Below, one piece after another: positions 16,926 through 26,045 of a stretch of 64,000 nucleotides of DNA (positions are counted from its first letter, which is position 1; each line of letters opens with the position of its first letter). The notes below the pieces were generated by a model. It was given only the letters and a program-made list of their open reading frames with translations. It did not search any database and was not told where the DNA came from. Made by a program: the position numbers and the translations under genes. Location of the stretch: positions 1 through 64,000 of the forward strand of contig CAUJHG010000039.1 in assembly GCA_963204785.1 (NCBI GenBank), read 5' to 3'. This DNA comes from Pseudomonadota bacterium. Lineage in GTDB: Bacteria; Pseudomonadota; Gammaproteobacteria; Burkholderiales; Burkholderiaceae_E.

Positions 16926-17318
16926 ATGCACAACCAGCCAAGCGTCGACGCCCTGCTCGACATCATCGCCGAGTTCCTGCGCAAGGAAGCCGCGCCGCGG
17001 CTGCCCGGGCACACCGCTTTCCACGCGCGCGTGGCCGCCAATGCGGTCGACATCATCCGTCGCGAGCTGTCGCTGTCGCCGCCGGCGCTGGCTGCCGAGC
17101 GCGCGCGCCTCGAGCAGCTGCTGGGCGAGACGGGCGAGCTCGAGGCCCTGAACAGCCTGCTGTGCGAGCGGATCGCCAGCGGGGCGATCGATGCCGAAAC
17201 GCCCGGACTGCTCGACCACCTCTGGCAGGTGACGCTGGACAAGCTCGCAGTCGATCAGCCCGGCTACTCCACCTATCGCGCCTGGCTCGCCAGGCAGGGC
17301 GAAGGAGCACGAAGCTGA
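16926..17318 (+). CDS. DUF6285-type protein
   Basis: The 130-residue helical protein begins MHNQPSVDALLDIIAEFLRK and contains FHARVAANAVDIIRREL and LLDHLWQVTLDKLAVDQPGY, features of a small family that regularly follows APH-fold kinases in acyl-CoA catabolic clusters. No enzymatic motif or membrane segment is visible. Conserved partnership suggests that it helps or regulates the kinase-like protein encoded just upstream, but this is inference from gene order. The start ATG 16926 is clear; the Nudix gene starts 22 bases after its stop. Confidence 0.8.
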   Translation: MHNQPSVDALLDIIAEFLRKEAAPRLPGHTAFHARVAANAVDIIRRELSLSPPALAAERARLEQLLGETGELEALNSLLCERIASGAIDAETPGLLDHLWQVTLDKLAVDQPGYSTYRAWLARQGEGARS

Positions 17319-17340
17319 GCCAGGAAACGAGGTGCCGCCG

Positions 17341-18219
17341 ATGGAACTGAACACCGAAGAGATCACCACCCCGCCGCGTCCCGCGGCCACCGTCGTGCTG
17401 CTGCGCGACGCCGGCGCCGGCCTCGAGGTGCTGATGATGAAGCGCCACGGGCAGTCCGACGCCTTCGGCGGCGCCTACGTCTTCCCCGGCGGCAAGCTCG
17501 ATCCGGAAGACCACGCCCCTGCCCTGCTCGGGCGCGCCGACGCGCCTTCCGAAACCCTGCACGCGGCGCTCGGCGAGCCGCAGCTCGAGGCATCGACCGC
17601 TGCTGCGCTCTTCGTCGCAGCGGTGCGCGAGACCTTCGAGGAGTGCGGCATCCTGATGGCGCACGGCGCCGACGCGGCTGCCACCGAGTTCGCGATGCGT
17701 CGCGCACGCGACGGCCTGGGTTTCGGCGAACTGGTCAGCGAGCTGGACCTGCGCCTGCGCATCGCCGACATGGTCCCCTGGACCCGCTGGATCACCCCGC
17801 GGCTCGCATCGGTGTCACGCAAGCGCTTCGACACGCGCTTCTTCGTCGCACAGGTTCCCGAGGGCGCGATCGCGCGGCACGACCAGCGCGAGGCGACCGA
17901 CGCCGCCTGGATGCGCCCGCGCGCGGCGCTCGAGCGCTACTGGGATCGGGAGATCGAGCTCGCGCCGCCGCAGATCCAGAGCCTGGCGCACCTGGCGCGC
18001 TTCTCGCGCGCTGCCGAGGTGCTGGCCGAGGCACGGCGCCGCCCGCCCCCGCTGATCGAGCCGGAGCCCTTCGACCTGGACGGGATGCGGGTGATCGTCT
18101 ACCCGGGCGATCCGCAGCACTCGGTCGCGCAGCGCGCGATGCCGGGGCCGACGCGGCTGCGCCATCGGCAGGGACGCTTCGAGCCTGTGGGCGGGGACTT
18201 CGAGGCCCTGTTCGAGTGA
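17341..18219 (+). CDS. Nudix hydrolase, NUDT19-like (possible CoA/acyl-CoA diphosphatase)
   Basis: The 292-residue protein has a split Nudix box: the leading part FPGGKLDPEDH at about 48-58 and the catalytic part RETFEECGIL at 96-105, with a long insertion between. A Nudix box interrupted by about 40-45 residues is characteristic of NUDT19/RP2p, a CoA diphosphatase of animal peroxisomes. In this location, behind an acyl-CoA ligase, a CoA- or acyl-CoA-hydrolysing role is plausible. I chose ATG 17341 over GTG 17332 because GAGG sits at proper distance only from the former. It is the fourth and last gene of the cluster and converges on guaD. Confidence 0.82.
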   Translation: MELNTEEITTPPRPAATVVLLRDAGAGLEVLMMKRHGQSDAFGGAYVFPGGKLDPEDHAPALLGRADAPSETLHAALGEPQLEASTAAALFVAAVRETFEECGILMAHGADAAATEFAMRRARDGLGFGELVSELDLRLRIADMVPWTRWITPRLASVSRKRFDTRFFVAQVPEGAIARHDQREATDAAWMRPRAALERYWDREIELAPPQIQSLAHLARFSRAAEVLAEARRRPPPLIEPEPFDLDGMRVIVYPGDPQHSVAQRAMPGPTRLRHRQGRFEPVGGDFEALFE

Positions 18220-18247
18220 ACCCGGGCGGCTGAGCCCGGCGCCGGCC

Positions 18248-18285
18248 GATCGGGCTCGCGCGGCCGGGCCCGTCACCGCCCGATC
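18248..18285. terminator. Possible bidirectional hairpin between Nudix and guaD
   Basis: GATCGGGC (18248-18255) and GCCCGATC (18278-18285) form an exact eight-base inverted repeat around a 22-base GC-rich loop, in the 110-base gap between two convergent genes. No T-run follows, so it is only a candidate. Confidence 0.3.
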
Positions 18286-18329
18286 GAGCGCACGGCCGGG
18301 TCCGATCCCGGGCGCGCGCCCTGCCGCGC

Positions 18330-19607
18330 TCAGCCTGCGCAACGCAGCCGCGCCACCTCCCCCAGCACCACGGTGTGCCTGATCGCCCGGTCGTCGGCGA
18401 GCACGATCATTGCCGCGAGCCACTCGTCGAGACTGGCTGCGGCCGCAGTGCGCCGGGCCAGCAGTGGGGTCGCGCGATCGTCGAGCGCAATGAAATCGGC
18501 CTCGAGCCCCGGGGCGAGGTTGCCGATGAGACCGCCCAGATCGATCGCGCGCGCAGCGCCGGCAGTGTGCCGCCACCAGAGCTCGGCGGCCTCCATCGCG
18601 CCTGCGCCGAGTCGCGCGAGCTTCCAGGCGTCGAGCATGGTGTGGAAGGGCGACAGCGAGGTCCCCGCGCCCACGTCGCTGGCCAGCGCCCAGGCAAAAC
18701 CGCTGCGGCGCGCCGCGTCGAAGTCGAACACGCCGCTGCCCAGGAACAGGTTCGAGCTCGGGCACACGGCCACTGCCGCCCCGGTCTGTGCCAGCCGGCG
18801 GCGATCCTGGTCGTCGATGTGGATGCAGTGGGCCAGCACGCTGCGCGGGCGCAGCAGGCCGACGGCATCGTAGACGTCGAGGTAGCTGCGCGCCTGCGGG
18901 TGCAGCCGGCGCACCAGCGCGAGCTCCTCGCGGTTCTCCGCGGCGTGGGTCTGCACCCAGACGTCCGGGTGGGCGCGGGCCAGTTCGGCCGCCCCGCCAA
19001 GCTGGCTGGCCGAACACGAGGGAACGAAGCGGGGCGTGATCGCGATGCCGAGGCGATCGACGTCGTGCCAGCGGCGGATCAGCGCATCGGTGTCCTCGAG
19101 TCCGCGCTGGCTGTGGTCGCGCACCGCCTCGGGAACCTCGCGGTCCATCAGGCACTTGCCGGCGATCATCCGCAGGCGGCGCGCCTGCGCCTCGCGCAGC
19201 AGCGCGTCCACCGAGACGGGATGCGAACTGCCCCAGGCCATCGCGGTGGTGACGCCGTTGCGCAGCAGTTCGTCGACGAAGAAGCCGGCCGCATCGGCCG
19301 CCACCGCAGGGTCGGCGAAGCGCGCCTCGAGCGGAAAGGTGTAGCGCTGCAGCCAGGGCAGCAGGCCGGGCCCGGGAGATCCGATCAGGTCGATCTGCGG
19401 GAAGTGGACGTGGGGGTCGATGAAGCCCGGCGCGAGGGTCAGGCCGCGCCAGTCGACGACGTCCAGCCCGGGATGGCGTGCAGCAAGCTCGGCGTATGGC
19501 CCGAGCTCGAGGATGCGCCCGTGCTGCACGACCAGCATGCCGTCGTCGATCCGCCAGGGCTGCCTGCGGGCGTCGAAACCCAGCAGCGCTGCACGCCACG
19601 CCTTCAT
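18330..19607 (-). CDS. guaD: Guanine deaminase
   Basis: The 425-residue protein is an amidohydrolase that converts guanine to xanthine and ammonia. The zinc site is complete: PGFIDPHVHFPQ (His66, His68), THAAENREEL, AHCIHIDD and ASDVGAGTSLSPFHTM with the catalytic Asp. The stretch GKCLMDR and FVPSCS, followed by the ligand His region, are those of bacterial guanine deaminases. GGGAGG stands before ATG 19607. It is second in a two-gene operon behind a zinc dehydrogenase, 26 bases apart. The rest of a purine-degradation pathway (xanthine dehydrogenase, uricase) is not in the window. Confidence 0.88.
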   Translation of the reverse strand: MKAWRAALLGFDARRQPWRIDDGMLVVQHGRILELGPYAELAARHPGLDVVDWRGLTLAPGFIDPHVHFPQIDLIGSPGPGLLPWLQRYTFPLEARFADPAVAADAAGFFVDELLRNGVTTAMAWGSSHPVSVDALLREAQARRLRMIAGKCLMDREVPEAVRDHSQRGLEDTDALIRRWHDVDRLGIAITPRFVPSCSASQLGGAAELARAHPDVWVQTHAAENREELALVRRLHPQARSYLDVYDAVGLLRPRSVLAHCIHIDDQDRRRLAQTGAAVAVCPSSNLFLGSGVFDFDAARRSGFAWALASDVGAGTSLSPFHTMLDAWKLARLGAGAMEAAELWWRHTAGAARAIDLGGLIGNLAPGLEADFIALDDRATPLLARRTAAAASLDEWLAAMIVLADDRAIRHTVVLGEVARLRCAG

Positions 19608-19633
19608 CGGTCGCCTCCCGCGCGCCTGCGCGC

Positions 19634-20578
19634 TCAGGCAGCGAAACGGATGAGGGTCTTGATGCGGGCTGCGGGCCCGCGCCCGGCGATCAGTTCGTCG
19701 ATCGCGGCCTGCGCGTCCTCGAGCGGAACATCCTGGGCCCAGGGCGCGTCGACCTGCGCCGCCAGTTCCACCGCCTCGACGAACTCGGGCTCCGTATAGC
19801 CGAAGCAGCCGGCGAGGCTGCGGTCGCCCACGATCAGCGAGGCAGCCGAGGCCGGCAGCCGGTCGTCGTGCAGGCCGAGCAAGGCCACGGTGCCGCCGAA
19901 GGCGGTGCACTTCACCGCGTCGGTGCGCGTGGCCCCGGTACCGGCAGCGTCGAACACGGCCTCGAAGCTGCCCGACAGGCGCGGCAGCACGGTGCGCGCC
20001 CCGGCCGCCAGCGCGAGATCGAGCCGCGCCGGCACCGGGTCGACGACGGTGATGTCCGACAGCCCCCGCGCGACCAGCACCTGCAGCAGACACATGCCGA
20101 TCGCGCCCGCGCCGATGATCGCCACCGCGCCTTCCGGGCGGCCGGCCCGGTTCCAGCCGTGCACGCCGTTGGCAAGGGGCTCGACCAGCGCCGCCTGCGT
20201 GGGCGTCAGCCCTGGCGCCGGCACCAGGTTGCGCCACGGCACCGAGACGCGCTCGGCGAAGGCCCCGGCGCGCGTATAGCCGATCAGCCTGCGCTGTCGG
20301 CAGAGGTTGGTGCGTCCGGCCGCGCAGGCTGCGCAGTCGCCGCATCCCACCATCGGGTTGACCACGACGAAGCTGCCGTCGTCGAGCCGGCCGCCGAACT
20401 CGTGCCCCGGCACCAGGGGGGGCGCAGCCGTGGCCATCCCATCGCGGAACAGCCCGAGATCAGAGCCGCAGACTCCCGCCCGGTCCACGTGCACCAGCAC
20501 CTCGCCCGGGCCGATCTCGGGCTCGGCGACCTCGCGCAGGCGCACCCGGCGCGTCCCCTCGTAGACCAGTGCCTTCAT
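19634..20578 (-). CDS. Zinc-dependent alcohol/polyol dehydrogenase
   Basis: The 314-residue protein belongs to the medium-chain zinc dehydrogenases. The catalytic zinc site includes AGVCGSDLGLF and PGHEFGG; four cysteines for the structural zinc are present in CGDCAACAAGRTNLC. The Rossmann segment is AIIGAGAIGMCLLQVL. It is shorter than the usual 340-350 residues, with loss mainly in the loops after GHEF, but the core looks intact. The start at 20578 follows a purine-rich stretch. The gene sits upstream of guaD, with a possible promoter at 20622-20651, and is divergent from an SDR. The substrate is unknown. Confidence 0.82.
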   Translation of the reverse strand: MKALVYEGTRRVRLREVAEPEIGPGEVLVHVDRAGVCGSDLGLFRDGMATAAPPLVPGHEFGGRLDDGSFVVVNPMVGCGDCAACAAGRTNLCRQRRLIGYTRAGAFAERVSVPWRNLVPAPGLTPTQAALVEPLANGVHGWNRAGRPEGAVAIIGAGAIGMCLLQVLVARGLSDITVVDPVPARLDLALAAGARTVLPRLSGSFEAVFDAAGTGATRTDAVKCTAFGGTVALLGLHDDRLPASAASLIVGDRSLAGCFGYTEPEFVEAVELAAQVDAPWAQDVPLEDAQAAIDELIAGRGPAARIKTLIRFAA

Positions 20579-20621
20579 CCTCCCGTTTCCTCGCTTGTGA
20601 TGCGGGCGCCCCGTGGAAGCG

Positions 20622-20651
20622 AGTATGGATTTGGACGACACTCGAAGACAA
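20622..20651 (-). promoter_or_regulatory. Candidate sigma-70 promoter for the dehydrogenase-guaD operon
   Basis: On the minus strand TTGTCT (20651-20646) and CATACT (20627-20622) are separated by 18 bases and lie about 45 bases before the dehydrogenase start. Both hexamers match the consensus in four or five of six positions, and this patch is AT-richer than its surroundings. Confidence 0.35.
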
Positions 20652-20799
20652 GCCCGATCTCCGGGAAGCGGAAGGCTGCAAGGACGGGGCCCGTGCGGGC
20701 AAGGGCGACGGCGCGCCCGGCGCGCCGCGCCAGGGCCGCGCTCGCCTGGGGTCGCAGGCGGATCCGGGGCGTGCTGATCGACGTGAACGAGGAGAGACG

Positions 20800-21600
20800 A
20801 TGGGAAGGCGGTTCGATGGAAAGGTCGCAGTGATCGCCGGAGGCGCGTCGGGGATCGGCCTGGCGATCGCGCGTCGGCTGGTCGCCGAAGGCGGGCGCGC
20901 AGTGCTGGGGGACGTGAACCGGTCCGCGCTCCAGGGCGCGGTGTCGGAGTTCGGCGCGCAGGTGCGGCCCGCGACGGTGGATGTGCGCGTCGAGGCGCAG
21001 GTGGCCGCGATGACCGAGGCGGCGCTGGCGCAGTTCGGCCGCCTCGACCTGGGCTTCAACTGCGCCGGGCTGGGCATCTTCGGCGAGCTCGTCGAACTCG
21101 AGGAGGCCCAGTGGGACACGGTGCTGGACATCTGCCTGAAGGGCGTCTGGCTTTGCGTCAAGCACGAGGCGCGCGCGATGGCGGCCCACGGCGGAGCGAT
21201 CGTCAACGTCGCCTCGCTGAACAGCCAGATCCCCATGTACGGGGGCGGCGCCTACTCTTGCGCGAAGGCCGGAGTGGAGATGCTCTCGCGCAACGCGGCG
21301 CTGGAGTTGGCGCCACGGGCCATTCGCGTCAACACGGTCTCGCCGGGCCTGACCGAAACTCCGCTGACCACCGGCGTGCGCGCGGACCCGCAGCTCGAGG
21401 CAGCTTACCTGCAGCGCATCCCCATGGCGCGTGCGGCCAGTCCGGACGAGATCGCGGCCGCGGCGCTGTTCCTGGCCAGCGACGACGCCGCTTACGTCAG
21501 CGGCTCGAACCTGATCGTCGATGGCGGCTGGCAGACCACCGGCTATCCGGATCTGCGCCCCTTCGCCCGAGGGATCAAGGCCGCGCGTGCGGCCCGCTGA
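20800..21600 (+). CDS. Short-chain dehydrogenase/reductase
   Basis: The 266-residue protein is a classical SDR. The cofactor motif GGASGIG is at about 14-20, FNCAG corresponds to NNAG at about 87-91, and the catalytic set is Ser139, Tyr152 and Lys156 (AYSCAKAG). Acidic residue Asp38 after the second strand (LGDVN) favours NAD over NADP. GGAGAG precedes ATG 20800. The substrate is unknown; the enzyme is divergent from the zinc dehydrogenase and could act in the same pathway. It converges on the SDR that ends the glycogen operon. Confidence 0.87.
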   Translation: MGRRFDGKVAVIAGGASGIGLAIARRLVAEGGRAVLGDVNRSALQGAVSEFGAQVRPATVDVRVEAQVAAMTEAALAQFGRLDLGFNCAGLGIFGELVELEEAQWDTVLDICLKGVWLCVKHEARAMAAHGGAIVNVASLNSQIPMYGGGAYSCAKAGVEMLSRNAALELAPRAIRVNTVSPGLTETPLTTGVRADPQLEAAYLQRIPMARAASPDEIAAAALFLASDDAAYVSGSNLIVDGGWQTTGYPDLRPFARGIKAARAAR

Positions 21601-21737
21601 GGTGGCGCCGGCGCGCCTGTGTGACGCTTGCCCGCGCAGGCCCGACCAGCTCGCCCGCGCAGCAAGCCCGCGGCGGGTCTCGCCGGCGCCCCGGCGTGAG
21701 GCCGCGTCGCTGGCCGGTGCTGCGCTGCACGCGGCCT

Positions 21738-22484
21738 TCAGCCCAGCGCCTGCCCCCCGTCGACCGCGATCGTCTGGCCGGTCACCCAGCTCGCGAGATC
21801 GCTGGCCAGGAACAGCGCCACCGACGCGACCTCCTCGGGGCGGCCCATCCGGCCGGAGGGGATCGCGCGCAGCGTGCCCTCGTACAGCGTCGGGTTGTTG
21901 CGGCGGGCGTCGTCCCAGACGCCGCCCGGGAACTCGATCGACCCGGGGGCGATGCAGTTCACCCGTACGCCCCGCGGCGCGAGCGCGAGCGCCTGCGTCG
22001 TTGCGTACTGGATCAGCGCGGCCTTGACTGCGCCGTAGGGCGGAGTGCGCACGCTCGGGCGCAGGCCGGAGATCGACGAGATGTGGATGATCGACGCACC
22101 GCGCTGCAGGTGCGGCAGCGCCGCGTGCGACGCCCGCACCGTCGCCATCAGGTCGACGCCGATGCTCGCCCCCCACCCCGCCTCGTCGTCGCTGCGCCCG
22201 AAGCCCGAGGCGTTGTTCACCAGCACGTCGATTCCGCCCAGCACCCGTGCCGCCTCGCCGACGTAGCGGGCCACTGCAGCGCCGTCGGCGAGGTCGCACA
22301 CTGCTGCGTGCACCGCGCCGCCGCGACCCTGCAGCGCGCGCTCGGCCTCGCGCAGCCCGGCCTCGCCGCGCGCGCAGATCGATACGCTCGCGCCGGCATC
22401 GGCGAAGGCCTTCGCGATCGCCAGGCCGATTCCCCGACTGCCTCCGGCGACGACCAGCCGCCGCCCTTCCATGGAGATCTTCAT
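21738..22484 (-). CDS. Short-chain dehydrogenase/reductase at the end of the glucan operon
   Basis: The 248-residue protein has the SDR cofactor motif GGSRGIG (about 14-20), LVNNASG (about 88-94), and a Ser/Tyr/Lys site with Tyr150 and Lys154 (PPYGAVKAAL). Arg39 after the second strand (ICARGE) suggests NADPH use. The start ATG shares one base with the ftsH stop (TGATG) and has AGGGAGGG before it, so it is cotranslated with the protease gene. A metabolic role in the operon is not evident. It could instead be a fatty-acid or sugar reductase that merely shares the transcript. Confidence 0.85.
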   Translation of the reverse strand: MKISMEGRRLVVAGGSRGIGLAIAKAFADAGASVSICARGEAGLREAERALQGRGGAVHAAVCDLADGAAVARYVGEAARVLGGIDVLVNNASGFGRSDDEAGWGASIGVDLMATVRASHAALPHLQRGASIIHISSISGLRPSVRTPPYGAVKAALIQYATTQALALAPRGVRVNCIAPGSIEFPGGVWDDARRNNPTLYEGTLRAIPSGRMGRPEEVASVALFLASDLASWVTGQTIAVDGGQALG

Positions 22485-24469
22485 CACCCCTCCCTTTCGT
22501 GGTTTCCGCCAGGCCCGGAGCTGCCAGCGGCGGGTGTCATCGCTGCAATTGCAGCACCTGCCGGGCTGGCATCCGCCGCCGGGGCAGCATCACCCGGGGG
22601 CGCAGCAAGGCCATCCGACGAAGGCGCACCGGGCGCGACTTCTCGCAGCAGCCGCGCGAGATCGTCCTCGTCGAGCGTCTCGCGCTCGAGCAGCCAGCGC
22701 GCCCCGGTGTCGAGCCGCCCGCGCTGCTGGCGCAGCAGTTCCTGCGCCCGCTCGAACGCCTGCGCGACGAGCTCGCGCACCGCGATGTCGATGCGCCGCG
22801 CAGTGTCGTCCGAGTACTCGCGCGCATCCGGAAGGCCCGCGACAGCACCGAGCATCGGCGCGCGTTCGTGCTCGTAGGCCACGTTGCCCAGCCCCTGGTC
22901 CATCCCGAAGCGCACCACCATGCTGCGTGCGATGTCGGTGACCCGCGCGAGGTCGTCGGCCGCGCCGGTGGACACCTCGCCGAAGACGATGCTCTCGGCC
23001 GCGCGGCCGCCCAGCAGCACCGCCATCTTGTCCTCGAGTTCGCGCCGGGTCATCAGGAAGCGATCCTCGGTGGGCCGCTGGATCGTGTAGCCGAGCGCAC
23101 CGATCCCGCGCGGGATGATCGACACCTTGTGCACCTTCTCGCCGGGCTGCAGGCTCAGCGCGATCAGCGCATGGCCCATCTCGTGGTGGGCAACGGTGCG
23201 CCGCTCCATCGGGTTGAGCAGGCGGTTGCGCTTCTCCAGCCCGGCGACGATGCGCTCCACTGCGCCGGTGAAGTCCGCCAGGGTCACCGCCTCGCCGCCG
23301 CGGCGGGTGGCCAGCAGCGCCGCCTCGTTGACCAGGTTGGCGAGATCGGCCCCCGAGAAGCCCGGCGTGAGCTCGGCGACCTTCTCGGGATCGGCATCGG
23401 GCGCGAGCCGGATCTTGCGCAGGTGGACCAGCAGGATCTGCACCCTGCCCCGCTTGTCCGGCCGGTCGACCAGCACCTGCCGGTCGAAGCGCCCGGCGCG
23501 CAGCAGCGCCGGATCGAGGATCTCGGGGCGGTTGGTCGCCGCCAGCAGCACCAGCCCGCCGGAGGGGTCGAAGCCGTCGAGCTCGGCGAGCAGCTGGTTG
23601 AGGGTCTGCTCCTTCTCGTCGTGGCCGCCCATGCCGCCGAAGGCGCCGCGCGCGCGGCCGAGCGCGTCGATCTCGTCGATGAAGATGATCGCCGGCGCCT
23701 TCTGGCGCGCCTGCTCGAACAGGTCGCGCACCCGGGCCGCCCCCACTCCGACGAACATCTCGACGAACTCGGAGCCGTTGATCGAGAAGAAGGGAACGCC
23801 CGCCTCGCCGGCGACCGCACGCGCCAGCAGGGTCTTGCCGGTGCCGGGCGGCCCCACCAGCAGGATGCCCTTGGGCAGGCGCGCGCCGAGCCGGCTGTGG
23901 CTGTGCGGATCCTTCAGGAAGGACACCACCTCCTGCAGTTCGGCCTTGGCCTCGTCGACTCCGGCGACGTCCTCGAAGCTGACCTTGATGTCGGTCTCCA
24001 TGTAGACGCGGGCCTTGCTCTTGCCGATCGACATCAGCCCGCCGCCGAAGCCGCCGCGCTCGGCGAGCCGTCTGGACAGGAACAGCCAGATCCCGACGAA
24101 CACCAGCGCCGGCAGCACCCAGCCGAGCAGGTCGCGAAAGAAGGTGGTCTGCACGCCCCCGCTGACCTTCACCCCGTGCTGGGTCATGCGCGCGGCCAGG
24201 TCGGGATCGACACGCAGCGTGACGAACTGGCGGCGGCCGTCGGGCAGCGGCTGGCGCAGCTCGCCGACCAGGCGGTCCGGGAAGACCACCACCTCGGCGA
24301 CGTTGCCGGCATCGAGCTGCTGGACGAACTCGCTGTAGGCGAGCGGGCCGACCGTGCGCCAGGACTGCCAGGCGTCGTTGATCAGCGTGATCGCCAGCAG
24401 CGCGAGCGCCAGGTACCAGAGGTTCCACTGTCCCGGTCGGGTCCAGCGGTCGGGTTTCTCGGTGGCCAT
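22484..24469 (-). CDS. FtsH-family ATP-dependent zinc metalloprotease (divergent paralogue)
   Basis: The 661-residue protein has the full FtsH layout: two membrane helices (about 17-31 and 113-131) around a periplasmic domain, an AAA domain with Walker A GPPGTGKT (206-213), Walker B IIFIDEI (261-267), second region of homology [20 protein letters not shown], and a zinc site HEMGH (429-433) with a further acidic ligand near [10 protein letters not shown]. Most housekeeping FtsH proteins have HEAGH; the Met and the Ala/Pro/Gly-rich C-terminal tail mark this as an accessory form. It would degrade membrane or soluble proteins at the inner membrane. It starts four bases after the glgA stop with AGGAGC in front, so it belongs to the glucan operon. 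Confidence 0.9.
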   Translation of the reverse strand: MATEKPDRWTRPGQWNLWYLALALLAITLINDAWQSWRTVGPLAYSEFVQQLDAGNVAEVVVFPDRLVGELRQPLPDGRRQFVTLRVDPDLAARMTQHGVKVSGGVQTTFFRDLLGWVLPALVFVGIWLFLSRRLAERGGFGGGLMSIGKSKARVYMETDIKVSFEDVAGVDEAKAELQEVVSFLKDPHSHSRLGARLPKGILLVGPPGTGKTLLARAVAGEAGVPFFSINGSEFVEMFVGVGAARVRDLFEQARQKAPAIIFIDEIDALGRARGAFGGMGGHDEKEQTLNQLLAELDGFDPSGGLVLLAATNRPEILDPALLRAGRFDRQVLVDRPDKRGRVQILLVHLRKIRLAPDADPEKVAELTPGFSGADLANLVNEAALLATRRGGEAVTLADFTGAVERIVAGLEKRNRLLNPMERRTVAHHEMGHALIALSLQPGEKVHKVSIIPRGIGALGYTIQRPTEDRFLMTRRELEDKMAVLLGGRAAESIVFGEVSTGAADDLARVTDIARSMVVRFGMDQGLGNVAYEHERAPMLGAVAGLPDAREYSDDTARRIDIAVRELVAQAFERAQELLRQQRGRLDTGARWLLERETLDEDDLARLLREVAPGAPSSDGLAAPPGDAAPAADASPAGAAIAAMTPAAGSSGPGGNHEREG

Positions 24470-24473
24470 GAGT

Positions 24474-26045
24474 TCAGCTCCTCGTTCGCGGCCCGGCCAG
24501 GGCCGCCTGCATCAGCCCGAGATAGGCGCGCGCCGCCGGCTCCCAGCCGAAGTCGCAGGCCATTCCCGCACGCTGGATCGCGCGCCAGCGCGGTGGATCC
24601 CGCAGCGCCGCGAAGGCGCGCGCCAGCGCATCCCCGAGCGCCGCCGGTTCGGCAGCGTCGAAGACGAAGCCGTTGCCCTGCGCCCCTTCGCGCTGCGCCT
24701 CGTCGGCATCGCGCACCGTGTCGGCCAGTCCGCCGGTGCGACGCACCACCGGTGGCGTGCCATAGCGCAGGCTGTACATCTGGTTCAGCCCGCAGGGCTC
24801 GAAGCGCGAAGGCATCACGAAGAGGTCCGCGCCGGCCTCGATCCGGTGCGCAAGCGTCTCGTCGAACCCGATCACCACCGCGCAGCGCCCGGGATGCCGC
24901 GCGGCGACCGCCTGCCAGCCGGCCTGGAGCTCGGCCTCGCCCGAACCCAGCAGCGCGATCTGCACGCCGTCGGCGCACAGGCGATCGGCCAGCGCGAGCA
25001 GCAGGTCCAGCCCCTTCTGCCCGGTGAGACGGCTGACCACGCCGAGCAGCGGCACGCCATCCTGGGGCGCCAGCCCGAGCCGCTGCTGCAGGTCGCGGCG
25101 GTTGTCGGCCTTGCGCGCGAGCGAGTTCGCGTCGTAGCGCACCGCGATCCGCCGGTCTTCGGCGGGATTCCAGTCGACGGTGTCGATGCCGTTGAGGATT
25201 CCGGCGAGCCGGTCGGCCCGATGGCGCAGCAGGCCTTCGAGCCCGCAGCCGAACTCGGCGGTGAGGATCTCGCGGGCGTAGCTCGGGCTCACGGTCGCGA
25301 TGCGGTCGCTGAACTGCAGCCCGGCCTTCAGGAAGGACAGCCGGCCGTGGAACTCGACGCCGTCGAAGCGGAAGGCCTGCGGCGGCAGCCCCAGCGCGGC
25401 GAGCGCTTCCTGGCCGAACAGGCCCATGAACGCGAGGTTGTGGACGGTCAGCAGGCTCGCTGCGCCGCGCCCGTCGTGCAGGTAGTGTAGGAAGGCGGGG
25501 GCCAGGCCAGTCTGCCAGTCGTTGCAGTGCAGGATCTGCGGCCGCCACGCCAGCGGCGATTCGGGCGAGGCCAGCAGCGCGGCGACGCGCGACAGCAGCC
25601 CGAAGCGCAGCAGGTTGTCCGGGTGATCCGCGCCGCTGCCGTCCAGGTAGGGGTTTCCGGGCCGATCGAAGAGCTCCGGCGCATCGAGCAGCAGCAGTTC
25701 CGCACCTGCCCCTGAAGGCCCCGGGGAGGCCCGGCGTCGCGCATCCGGGCCGAGCGGTTCCTGGCGCGCGCCCGCGGACGCTCCCGACGCCGCTGCGAGC
25801 GGCGCCCCCAGCAGCGTCGCGCCGGGCAGCTCCCCGCCGGGCGGGGCGATCCGGGCGCGTGGCACCAGCGCGTCGGCGAAGGCCTCGCGCAGCGCAGGAT
25901 AGGCGGGCAGCAGCAGCTTCACCTCGCAACCACAGGCCGCCAGCGCCGCGGGCAGCGCCGCCGAGACGTCGCCGAGCCCGCCGGTCTTCACCCAGGGCGA
26001 GAGCTCCGAACTCGCGAACAGCACCCCGGGCGCGCCCGCGCTCAC
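24474..26045 (-). CDS. glgA: Glycogen (starch) synthase
   Basis: The protein (about 523 residues) is a GT5 glucosyltransferase that extends alpha-1,4-glucan from ADP-glucose. The N-terminal ELSPWVKTGGLGDV is the ADP-glucose-binding KTGGL motif. ILHCNDWQTGLAP and LTVHNLAFMG follow, then the C-terminal domain with VSRLTGQKGLDLLLAL, MPSRFEPCGLNQMYSLRYG and RRTGGLADTV. A proline/alanine-rich insertion near residues 70-110 is unusual. The likely start is GTG 26045, whose GTGA overlaps the stop of glgP; another GTG lies nine bases upstream. ADP-glucose is supplied by GlgC of the same operon. Confidence 0.92.
   Translation of the reverse strand: MSAGAPGVLFASSELSPWVKTGGLGDVSAALPAALAACGCEVKLLLPAYPALREAFADALVPRARIAPPGGELPGATLLGAPLAAASGASAGARQEPLGPDARRRASPGPSGAGAELLLLDAPELFDRPGNPYLDGSGADHPDNLLRFGLLSRVAALLASPESPLAWRPQILHCNDWQTGLAPAFLHYLHDGRGAASLLTVHNLAFMGLFGQEALAALGLPPQAFRFDGVEFHGRLSFLKAGLQFSDRIATVSPSYAREILTAEFGCGLEGLLRHRADRLAGILNGIDTVDWNPAEDRRIAVRYDANSLARKADNRRDLQQRLGLAPQDGVPLLGVVSRLTGQKGLDLLLALADRLCADGVQIALLGSGEAELQAGWQAVAARHPGRCAVVIGFDETLAHRIEAGADLFVMPSRFEPCGLNQMYSLRYGTPPVVRRTGGLADTVRDADEAQREGAQGNGFVFDAAEPAALGDALARAFAALRDPPRWRAIQRAGMACDFGWEPAARAYLGLMQAALAGPRTRS

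Noticed and set aside
22247-25027. 926-codon plus-strand frame across ftsH and glgA
   Set aside because: It crosses the junction of two verified minus-strand genes and encodes only reversed-codon residues.
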